Source of the DNA: an uncultured Bacteroidia bacterium
Lineage (GTDB): Bacteria > Bacteroidota > Bacteroidia > Bacteroidales > UBA932
Reading direction: 5' to 3'
NCBI GenBank assembly: GCA_902778855.1
Contig: CACYZM010000020.1
Span: 1 to 35,143, forward strand
DNA: 35,143 bases
This document shows positions 7,259 through 13,558 of the stretch, in pieces. Both the position numbers and the translations under genes were made by a program. The notes below the pieces were generated by a model, which was not told the DNA's origin, ran no database searches, and worked only from the letters and a program-made list of their open reading frames with translations. Position 1 is the first letter of the stretch; each line of letters begins with the position of its first letter.

Positions 7259-8059
7259 ATGTCATTCAAGATTGTTGTTTTGGCCAAACAGGTTCCCGAT
7301 ACCCACAATGTCGGGGCCGATGCCATGAATGCGGACGGCACCGTGAACCGGGCCGCCCTGCCTACCGTTTTCAATCCGGAAGACCTCAAGGCCCTGGAAA
7401 TGGCGCTTCAGGTGAAAGACCTGGTGCCCGGCGCCACGGTCACCGTGGTGACGATGGGCCCGCCCCGCGCCGCCGAGATTATCAAAGATGCCCGTGACCG
7501 CGGAGCCGATGACGGCTTCGTGCTGAGCGACGCCCGTTTCGCCGGCGCCGACACGCTGGCTACCTCATATGCCCTTGCCCAGGCAATCAAACAGTTGGGC
7601 ACTGTGGACCTCATCCTGGGTGGTCGCCAGGCCATCGATGGCGATACCGCCCAGGTGGGTCCGCAAGTTGCCGAGAAGCTGGAGATTCCCCAGATCACCT
7701 ATGCCGAGGAACTGATCGCCGTCGATTCGCGTTCGATCACCCTCCGCCGCCGGCTGGAACGCGGCACCGAGTGTGTCAAGGCCCAGCTGCCCGTGCTGGT
7801 GACCGTCACTTCCGCCGCGCAGGACTGCCGCTATCCCAACGTCCACCGGATGCTCCGCCTTGCCGGCGAAGAAGTCCGGATGGTCAATGCCGACGGCATC
7901 GGCGCCGACATGGACCGGCTCGGCTTGAAAGGCTCGCCGACCAAGGTCAAGAAGATCGAAAGCGTCGTGCTCGCCCACAAGGAATCGGTCGTTCTCGAAC
8001 CGACCGAGGCCGCGCTCAACGAGCTGACCGCCACGCTGATCAAGGAGCATATTTTGTAG
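7259..8059 (+). CDS. etfB: Electron transfer flavoprotein, beta subunit
   Basis: A 266-residue ETF beta protein (MSFKIVVLAKQVPDT start, FNPEDLKALEMAL). Residues 121-135 read GGRQAIDGDTAQVGP: this GDTAQVGP form occurs in flavin- or NAD-binding EtfB subunits such as those of electron-bifurcating and clostridial Etfs, in contrast to the DxxxQTG form of mitochondrial AMP-binding EtfB. That supports, but does not prove, a second flavin and a bifurcating role. It is 21 bp after fabG and 21 bp before etfA. With EtfA it passes electrons to or from the acyl-CoA dehydrogenase encoded next. Confidence 0.93.
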   Translation: MSFKIVVLAKQVPDTHNVGADAMNADGTVNRAALPTVFNPEDLKALEMALQVKDLVPGATVTVVTMGPPRAAEIIKDARDRGADDGFVLSDARFAGADTLATSYALAQAIKQLGTVDLILGGRQAIDGDTAQVGPQVAEKLEIPQITYAEELIAVDSRSITLRRRLERGTECVKAQLPVLVTVTSAAQDCRYPNVHRMLRLAGEEVRMVNADGIGADMDRLGLKGSPTKVKKIESVVLAHKESVVLEPTEAALNELTATLIKEHIL

Positions 8060-8080
8060 GATCCGAAAAACCGAGAATCG

Positions 8081-9103
8081 ATGAACAACGTATTAGTATA
8101 TTGCGAACTGTCGGAAAAGAACACGATTGCCGACATCAGTCTCGAGCTCTGCACCAAGGGTCGCCAGCTCGCAACCCGGCTGGGTGGCCGCCTGCAGGCC
8201 GCTGTCCTGGGCAGCGACGTGCGCGCCGCCGCCGAGTCGCTCTATCCCTATGGTGTGGATGAGGTGTTCCTGGCCGACGACAAGCGGCTTTCGCCCTACC
8301 GGACCCTGCCGCATTTCGATGTCCTTTCCAAATTGATCAAGGCGCAGCAGCCCGATATCGTGCTCTTCGGCGCCTCGAGTGTGGGCCGCGACCTGGCCCC
8401 GCGCATCGCTTCGTTCCTGCGTTGCGGCCTGACCGCCGACTGCACCCAGTTGGAGATCGGCGCCCACGAAGACGTCAAGACGGGCAAGACCTACGAGAAC
8501 GTCCTCTACCAGATCCGCCCGGCATTCGGCGGCAACATCATCGCTACCATCGTCTGCCCGGAGACCCGGCCGCAGATGGCCACGGTCCGCGAAGGCGTGA
8601 TGAAGAAAGAGATCTTCGATCCGGCCCACAAGGGGACGATCGTTCCCGTGGCCGTCGAGGCTTCGCTCACGGAGGCCGACAAGGCCGTCGAGATCCTCAG
8701 CCGTGAAATCGAGGAGCAGAAGATCAACATCAAAGGCGCCCAGATCATCGTGGCCGGAGGCTACGGCATGGGCAGCCGAGAGAACTTCCAGCTGCTCCAC
8801 AAGTTCGCCCGCCTGATCGGCGCAAGCGTCGGCGCCACCCGTGCCGCCGTCGACGCCGGCTTCTGCGAAGGCGAACGCCAGATCGGCCAGACGGGCGTCA
8901 CCGTCCGTCCGAAGCTCTACATCGCCTGCGGCATCAGCGGCGCCGTCCAGCACCGCGCCGGCATGGAGCAGAGTTCCAAGATCATCAGCATCAACACCGA
9001 TCCCGACGCCCCCATCAACGCCATCGCCGACTACACGATCGTCGGCGACGTGATGACCGTCATCCCCCAGTTTATGGCCTGTTACAAGAATAATCTGAAA
9101 TAA
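8081..9103 (+). CDS. etfA: Electron transfer flavoprotein, alpha subunit
   Basis: A 340-residue ETF alpha protein. The N-terminal domain (about 1-190) carries the family core, and the C-terminal FAD domain shows AGGYGMGSRENF, GASVGATRAAVDAGF, RQIGQTGVTVRPKLYIACG and SGAVQHRAGM, with the final VGDVMTVIPQF. It binds FAD and pairs with EtfB in the cytoplasm. Only one base separates its stop codon from the dehydrogenase start. Length is close to the family norm and no extra ferredoxin domain is fused. Confidence 0.94.
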   Translation: MNNVLVYCELSEKNTIADISLELCTKGRQLATRLGGRLQAAVLGSDVRAAAESLYPYGVDEVFLADDKRLSPYRTLPHFDVLSKLIKAQQPDIVLFGASSVGRDLAPRIASFLRCGLTADCTQLEIGAHEDVKTGKTYENVLYQIRPAFGGNIIATIVCPETRPQMATVREGVMKKEIFDPAHKGTIVPVAVEASLTEADKAVEILSREIEEQKINIKGAQIIVAGGYGMGSRENFQLLHKFARLIGASVGATRAAVDAGFCEGERQIGQTGVTVRPKLYIACGISGAVQHRAGMEQSSKIISINTDPDAPINAIADYTIVGDVMTVIPQFMACYKNNLK

Positions 9104-9104
9104 T

Positions 9105-10748
9105 ATGAACTTCTATACCGATAACGAGAGTCTCGCGTTTCATCTCCGTCATCCGGAGATGGGACAGGTGGTCGCAGTAAAAGAAAAAGATTTTGCCGAG
9201 GCGGGTGTGCATCCCGAAGCGCCGGCTTCCGCCGAAGAGGCGGTCGACCAGTACGACCGGGTCCTGAAACTGCTGGGTGAAATCGCCGGCGATGTGATCG
9301 CTCCCAACGCGGAAGAAGTCGATCACGTAGGTCCGACGCTGGCCGACGGCCGCGTCCAGTACGCGCCCGGTACCCGTCGCAATCTCGATGTCCTCATCCA
9401 GTCCGGTCTCTACGGCGTCTCGCTGGAGCGCAAGTATGACGGACTCAACCTGCCGCGTGCCGTGGTTGTGATGATGGCCGAGATGATCGCCCGCGCCGAC
9501 GTGGGCTTCGCCACCATCTGGGGGCTGACCGACTGCGCCGACACCATCCAGGAATTCGGCTCCGATGCCTTGAAAGACAAATATCTGCCCCGCATCTGCC
9601 AGGGTGCCACCTGCTCGATGGACCTCACCGAGCCCGACGCGGGCAGCGACCTGCAGTCTGTGCGCCTGAAGGCCACCTACGACGAAGCGGCCGGCTGCTG
9701 GCGCCTGAACGGTGTGAAGCGTTTCATCACCAACGGTGACGCCGACCTGCACCTCGTGCTGGCCCGCAGCGAAGAGGGGAGTACCGACGGCCGCGGCCTG
9801 TCGTACTTCGTGTTCGACAAGGCCGACGGCGGCATGACCGTTCGCCGCATCGAGAACAAGATGGGCATCAAGGGCTCGCCGACCTGCGAACTCCAGTTCA
9901 CCAACGCCCCTTGCCAGATCGTGGGCGAACGCCGCCTCGGTCTGATCAAATACGTGATGTCGCTGATGAACGGCGCCCGTCTGGGCGTCGGCGCCCAGTC
10001 GATCGGTCTCTGCGAAGCGGCTTGCCGCGAAGCCGAATCCTACGCCGCCTCGCGCGAGCAGTTCGGCCATCCGATCAAAGACTTCGTGGCCGTGCAGGAC
10101 ATCCTTGACCGGATGCGCGCCCGCACCGACGGCGCCCGCACGCTGCTGTATGAGACGGCCCGCTACGTCGACCTTTCGGCTTCGTCGCGCGCCGCATCCC
10201 GCGTGGCCGACATCCTGACCCCGCTGCTCAAACTCAGCGCCAGCGAGTTCGCCAACCGTTGCGCCTACGACTGCATCCAGGTCCACGGCGGCAGCGGCTT
10301 CATGAAGGAGTACGCCTGCGAGCGGCTTTATCGCGACGCCCGTATCCTCTCCATCTACGAAGGCACGAGCCAGCTGCAGGTCGTGGCCGCCGTCAAAGGC
10401 ATCGCCAACGGCGCCTACCTCAAGCAGATCGAAAGCTACGAAGCCCGCGTGGCCGAGGCCCTGGCCGCCGCGTCCAACGCCGACGTCCAGGCCTGCCTCG
10501 ACGTCCTGCGCAAGGCGACCGACGGCTACCGCCGCTTCTACACGCTGGCAACGGCCGACGGCACCACGAGCGAGCGCTTCGAACACGCCACCCGTGCACT
10601 GACCGAGGTGCTGGCCAGCATCGTCATGGGCTACCTCCTCCTGCTCGACAGCCTCCGCGACGCCCGCTACCTGAAATCCTGCCGCTACTTCGTCCGCGAA
10701 GCCATCGGCCAGGTCAACCGCCACCTCGCGGTGCTGGAAAGCTGCTAG
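9105..10748 (+). CDS. Acyl-CoA dehydrogenase family protein
   Basis: A 547-residue flavoprotein of the acyl-CoA dehydrogenase fold. Seen: flavin/substrate motif MDLTEPDAGSDL (172-183), FITNGDAD (207-214), the SREQFGHPI block (316-324), and the catalytic glutamate in SIYEGTSQLQ (Glu419). It is longer than the roughly 380-residue short-chain enzymes because of an N-terminal extension and a C-terminal helical domain after residue 440, as in a common Bacteroidota subgroup. It interconverts saturated acyl and trans-2-enoyl thioesters using EtfAB. As last gene of the fab operon it could be the missing enoyl reductase, or could handle CoA esters in an unrelated oxidation; substrate is not predictable here. 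Confidence 0.9.
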   Translation: MNFYTDNESLAFHLRHPEMGQVVAVKEKDFAEAGVHPEAPASAEEAVDQYDRVLKLLGEIAGDVIAPNAEEVDHVGPTLADGRVQYAPGTRRNLDVLIQSGLYGVSLERKYDGLNLPRAVVVMMAEMIARADVGFATIWGLTDCADTIQEFGSDALKDKYLPRICQGATCSMDLTEPDAGSDLQSVRLKATYDEAAGCWRLNGVKRFITNGDADLHLVLARSEEGSTDGRGLSYFVFDKADGGMTVRRIENKMGIKGSPTCELQFTNAPCQIVGERRLGLIKYVMSLMNGARLGVGAQSIGLCEAACREAESYAASREQFGHPIKDFVAVQDILDRMRARTDGARTLLYETARYVDLSASSRAASRVADILTPLLKLSASEFANRCAYDCIQVHGGSGFMKEYACERLYRDARILSIYEGTSQLQVVAAVKGIANGAYLKQIESYEARVAEALAAASNADVQACLDVLRKATDGYRRFYTLATADGTTSERFEHATRALTEVLASIVMGYLLLLDSLRDARYLKSCRYFVREAIGQVNRHLAVLESC

Positions 10749-10760
10749 GCATTCGCAGTG

Positions 10761-10831
10761 CGCTGCAATGTAAACAGCTGACAATCAGCTGATTGTGCAG
10801 AGTGACCCCCTCTCAAAAAGAGGGAGTCACT
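10761..10831 (+). repeat. Dispersed repeat with terminator, copy A
   Basis: This begins CGCTGCAA, contains AGCTGACA 15 bp in, and reaches AGTGACCCCC exactly 40 bp from its start. The same layout recurs at 28728-28802 with 26 of 40 leader bases identical. Both copies directly follow a gene's stop codon on the plus strand. Confidence 0.6.
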
Positions 10832-10833
10832 TT
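10801..10833 (+). terminator. Rho-independent terminator after the fab-etf-acd operon
   Basis: A 13-bp stem with one mismatch: AGTGACCCCCTCT (10801-10813), loop CAAAA, then AGAGGGAGTCACT (10819-10831), followed by a short T tract. It lies 52 bp after the dehydrogenase stop codon. Being nearly symmetric, it may also serve the minus-strand PIN gene ending at 10882. Confidence 0.7.
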
Positions 10834-10881
10834 GCATAAATGCCTGATAGATTGATACTTCCGTTGCAGCGTTTATACCGG

Positions 10882-11304
10882 CTATTCTGTGAAATAATCC
10901 TTGCAGAACTCGTCAGGGCTGACGACAGGAAGGCCGAACGGCTCATCAAAGAGTTTGTCGTCTGTAATGATCAGTTCGCAACCGGCATCCACGGCGATCG
11001 CCGATTGGACGGCATCTTCAAAATCGTTGGTGAAATGGTTCGACGCAAATAGCAAACTGCGGCGGGAAGTATCCCGGATCGTCAGGATATCATCAAGATG
11101 CGAGAGCAAAGTCCTTAGTTCCTGCAGGCGGGCTTTGTGCCCTTTCGTATAGATATACGCGAGGTCGACCAGGCTTTGTGTAGAAACGACCGCTTCGATC
11201 CTTCCTCTGGCCGCAAGACCCAGGATTGCTTGGCTGTCCCGGTGGTGTTCCCGTCCGGTTTCTAGCGCATCGAGTAGGATATTCGTGTCCAGAAACGCTT
11301 TCAT
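10882..11304 (-). CDS. PIN-domain toxin (VapC-like ribonuclease)
   Basis: A 140-residue PIN domain. Conserved acidic positions are visible: Asp6 in FLDTNILLD, Asp47 in TQSLVDLAY, Asp97 in DFEDAVQ and Asp115/116 in IITDDK; such residues coordinate the metal for RNA cleavage. Its start overlaps the stop of the upstream antitoxin by 4 bp (ATGA), typical of a translationally coupled toxin-antitoxin pair. Length matches VapC-type toxins. The RNA target is unknown. It lies at the edge of an accessory island between the acyl-CoA dehydrogenase and glutamine synthetase genes. Confidence 0.85.
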   Translation of the reverse strand: MKAFLDTNILLDALETGREHHRDSQAILGLAARGRIEAVVSTQSLVDLAYIYTKGHKARLQELRTLLSHLDDILTIRDTSRRSLLFASNHFTNDFEDAVQSAIAVDAGCELIITDDKLFDEPFGLPVVSPDEFCKDYFTE

Positions 11305-11582
11305 TCAGCCAGAAGTTTTGCGATTCGGGGATTTTTGGCCAAGTCCTCGGGCGAAAGGCCGAAAGAATCGACGGCCAATGCCGTGAGCACCGGATCAGGT
11401 TCCAACTCGCATCGGCGCAAGTGTGCCTGAGGCGGTTCTGCCGCCTGTACCAACGTATTTACGGCAAACGTATTGAACGATACGTTCGCCCGCCGCGCCG
11501 CATTGCGGATTGTCGCATAATGGTCGGGCGACATCCTCAGAATCGCCTGCACCCTTTCTTCCTTTTCAACTATTCTCGCCAT
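11301..11582 (-). CDS. Ribbon-helix-helix-like antitoxin
   Basis: A 93-residue protein, with the start taken at MARIVEKEERVQ because the preceding in-frame ATG lies within 20 bp of the -7 promoter element. Residues about 8-50 (ERVQAILRMSPDHYATIR, RRANVSFNTFAVNTLVQAA) fit a ribbon-helix-helix DNA-binding fold of the CopG/DUF1778-like type. The C-terminal half (about 55-93), ending NPRIAKLLAE, is likely the toxin-binding tail. It should neutralise the PIN protein and repress its own operon through the paired palindromes at 11611-11645. The exact antitoxin family is not certain. Confidence 0.8.
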   Translation of the reverse strand: MARIVEKEERVQAILRMSPDHYATIRNAARRANVSFNTFAVNTLVQAAEPPQAHLRRCELEPDPVLTALAVDSFGLSPEDLAKNPRIAKLLAE

Positions 11583-11598
11583 TCTTATCCCATTTTTG

Positions 11599-11629
11599 CA
11601 AAGATAAAACAATATGATATCATTTCAAA
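11599..11629 (-). promoter_or_regulatory. Promoter of the PIN toxin-antitoxin operon
   Basis: The minus strand has TTTG (11626-11629), 19 bp, then TATCTTTG (11599-11606), a textbook Bacteroidota promoter, 16 bp upstream of the antitoxin ATG. Confidence 0.8.
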
Positions 11630-11645
11630 ATAATGATATCATATT
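11611..11645. promoter_or_regulatory. Operator candidate: 14-bp inverted repeat of palindromes
   Basis: The arms AATATGATATCATT (11611-11624) and AATGATATCATATT (11632-11645) are perfect inverted repeats with a 7-bp spacer. Each arm contains the palindrome ATGATATCAT, and the two palindromes are centred 19 bp apart. They straddle the -33 element, so a bound antitoxin would block transcription. This fits autoregulation by the RHH protein. Confidence 0.7.
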
Positions 11646-11972
11646 TGACATAATCATTCTTGCTGTTCCCATCCTCAAATAACTCCCTCATTGAGGATGG
11701 GACTCGTTGTCTACCCATAACCATCCTCGTTTTCCCCCATTTTCGATTATCTGGCGCAAGTCATCTCCCATTTAAAGTGTTTCCCAGGCATTCGCTCTTG
11801 CGCCAACCCTCGATTACAGCTGCTGGCGCTAACTCTAAGGGCCGTCAGACCGCTTCAGAGTAGATGGGTTTGCGGCTATTTGTTGTCTCTCAGAGGATAG
11901 AGTATTAAGAATCATTTTGTCCAATAATTAGGGAGTATTTGTTTTAGGATATGCGGACGGTGCGGGCAAGCG
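11646..11972. other. Gene-free, lower-GC intergenic region with hyphenated inverted repeats
   Basis: No convincing gene is seen in these roughly 330 bp, which are visibly less GC-rich than the neighbours. They hold a perfect 12-bp inverted repeat TCCCATCCTCAA/TTGAGGATGGGA (11667-11678 and 11691-11702, 12-nt loop), a 9-bp inverted repeat TGGCGCAAG/CTTGCGCCA (11752-11760 and 11797-11805), and related words TCGATTA...TGGCGC near 11743 and 11811. A structured RNA or decayed mobile DNA are both possible. Confidence 0.4.
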
Positions 11973-12680
11973 CTATTCCAGCGTCTTTTTCAACACAGCT
12001 TTCCTCCCCTCCTCTAATTTTTTCTTAGTGGAGTCCAGTAAAAGGAGAAGCTTGTCCACCAACTCCAGGGGTTCGAGGACTTGCAGGTCTCCGCGGCGGC
12101 GAAGGATCTCTTCCAGGAAATCGATGGTGGGAGCCAGGTAGTATGCAAAGTCGGTATGATCTTCTGTTTCTTCCAGGATCTCCTGTGAAGGATGCAACTT
12201 GACGCCTTTCAGATAGCCGGCCAGCGTCGGCGTCGCCCGGAGCCTGACGGTTTGCGGCTTGATTTCTTCGGTATAGGGGACGATGCCGAAAGCGTTCCGG
12301 AAGTATTCTTCCGCATCGAAGCCTTTGGGCAGCTGGAACTTTTCTTCCGTCATCCGGACGGAAATCATCCGTTCGTCCATACAGTAAGTCCGGCGTCGGC
12401 CGGGATTTTCCGCTCTTCCGTGGAGATACATCCGCTGCTGGTGCATCTTTACGCAGTAGGGTTGGACCACGCGCTCTTCCGCTTCTTTTCCGAAGGGCTT
12501 GTAATTGATGATGATTTTGCGGTTCCGCGACATCGCTTCTGCTACCGTCCGCAATTTCTCTTCTTCTTTGATGCGCCCTTTGACCGGGCGAAGGTCCGGC
12601 TCATAGACAATCCGGCCCTTCAGCCCAGCAAACTCATCGAGCAGATTGTCCATGGCCAGTTTGTTCATCAGCGCGAGCAT
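11973..12680 (-). CDS. WYL-domain regulator, N-terminally truncated
   Basis: A 235-residue product if started at the ATG at 12680. The WYL region is clear: RKIIINYKPFGKEAEERVVQ and PYCVKMHQQRMYLHGR match the ligand-binding core, followed by the WCX-like C-terminal extension (LHPSQEILEE, FAYYLAPTIDFLEEIL). Related Bacteroidota proteins are near 330 residues and begin with a helix-turn-helix domain of about 70-100 residues; that part is missing. Family-like sequence (KYHYYIKPIDPP) continues upstream of the ATG to about 12750, where it runs into the divergent NADAR-like gene. The gene therefore looks broken by rearrangement and probably no longer binds DNA. WYL regulators often control phage-defence genes. 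Confidence 0.75.
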   Translation of the reverse strand: MLALMNKLAMDNLLDEFAGLKGRIVYEPDLRPVKGRIKEEEKLRTVAEAMSRNRKIIINYKPFGKEAEERVVQPYCVKMHQQRMYLHGRAENPGRRRTYCMDERMISVRMTEEKFQLPKGFDAEEYFRNAFGIVPYTEEIKPQTVRLRATPTLAGYLKGVKLHPSQEILEETEDHTDFAYYLAPTIDFLEEILRRRGDLQVLEPLELVDKLLLLLDSTKKKLEEGRKAVLKKTLE

Positions 12681-12716
12681 GGAGGCGGAAGGCGGGTCGA
12701 TGGGCTTTATATAGTA

Positions 12717-13508
12717 ATGGTATTTCTCGCAATATTGAACGAAAAAGAACTTTACGAGTATCTGGTTCGGGAGGAACAATATGATTCCTCCCGCCAGGAT
12801 TGCTATGGTTTCTGCAAGGGCGGAGATGTGCGGAATGGCCGATCGCTGGCGGTCGGTAACATGGTCGGTGGATTTCCCTTCCAGATGGAGGGGATCCATT
12901 TCAACAACAGCGAGTGTGCGTACATCGCCGGGCTTTTCTCGGATGGTTCGCCCGAGTGTCGGGAGGTCCAGCGTCAGCTGGCTGCCTGCAATAACGGCTT
13001 GATGGCCAAGCGCGCGATTCGCAGGCCCAACTTGTCGATCATGCGGAAAGATTTCATGCACTTCAACATCGCGTGGATGCTTTATGTGGTGTGGTGCAAG
13101 TGCGTGGGGAATGCGGATTTCAGGAATTTGCTGCTGTCCTTCCCGGCGGATTCCGTGATTCTCGAGGATGTATCCACCCGGCCCGGGGCAACCGCGGTTG
13201 TTTGGGGATGCAAAAATGCGGTGCTTGCCGAGCGGCTGAAGAATCGTAAGAAGGATTTGAAAAGCCAGGGGCTGAGCAAAGCTGAAATCGATCGGCGGCT
13301 CGATGAATTCCGCCTGGGAGCCGGATCTCACGAAGGTGTTTTCGTGGGCCAGAATGTGATGGGGAAGGTGCTGATGGTGTGCCGCGATGCGCTCCGTGCC
13401 GGCACGCCGCCTGCCATCGACCTGGTCACGCTTCGAAACGCGCGTATCAACTTCTTCGGAACGGTACTTCCGTTCCGTGAAGTTCCGATTGTTGGAAAGC
13501 GCGAATGA
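12717..13508 (+). CDS. NADAR-family-like protein (putative N-glycosidase/ADP-ribose processing)
   Basis: A 263-residue protein with the order of features seen in NADAR (YbiA/DUF1768-like) proteins: a GGFPFQMEGIHFNNSECAY block (51-69, Glu66), a helical block (RKDFMHFNIAWMLYVVWCKC), ADFRNLLLSFPADSVILED, VVWG (161-164), and GQNVMGKVLMVCRDAL (211-226). Characterised NADARs cleave glycosidic bonds in riboflavin intermediates or remove ADP-ribose from guanine. The substrate here is unknown. The insertion of lysine-rich sequence at 170-205 and CYGFCKGGD near the start set it apart from YbiA. ATG 12717 is the only in-frame start before the core, and its first codons overlap the WYL-like remnant, so the native N-terminus may be altered. 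Confidence 0.6.
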   Translation: MVFLAILNEKELYEYLVREEQYDSSRQDCYGFCKGGDVRNGRSLAVGNMVGGFPFQMEGIHFNNSECAYIAGLFSDGSPECREVQRQLAACNNGLMAKRAIRRPNLSIMRKDFMHFNIAWMLYVVWCKCVGNADFRNLLLSFPADSVILEDVSTRPGATAVVWGCKNAVLAERLKNRKKDLKSQGLSKAEIDRRLDEFRLGAGSHEGVFVGQNVMGKVLMVCRDALRAGTPPAIDLVTLRNARINFFGTVLPFREVPIVGKRE

Positions 13509-13530
13509 TGCGGTTTCACGGAAACTTCAT

Positions 13531-13556
13531 TATATTTACGGCTTAATTTTTAAGCC
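13531..13556 (+). promoter_or_regulatory. glnN promoter element and leader inverted repeat
   Basis: TATATTTA (13531-13538) is a one-mismatch -7 element. It is followed at once by the perfect inverted repeat GGCTTAA-TTT-TTAAGCC (13540-13556), ending two bases before the ATG. A protein or RNA hairpin there could block initiation of transcription or translation. Confidence 0.5.
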
Positions 13557-13558
13557 TT

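Noticed and set aside
9072-10784. Minus-strand open frame covering the whole acyl-CoA dehydrogenase gene
   Set aside because: The plus-strand frame holds all dehydrogenase motifs, and the antisense product has none.
11660-11863. Plus-strand 67-codon open frame in the accessory gap
   Set aside because: It has no domain and a Pro/Ser/Leu-rich random-looking product, and it overlaps the inverted repeats. It is more likely noncoding.
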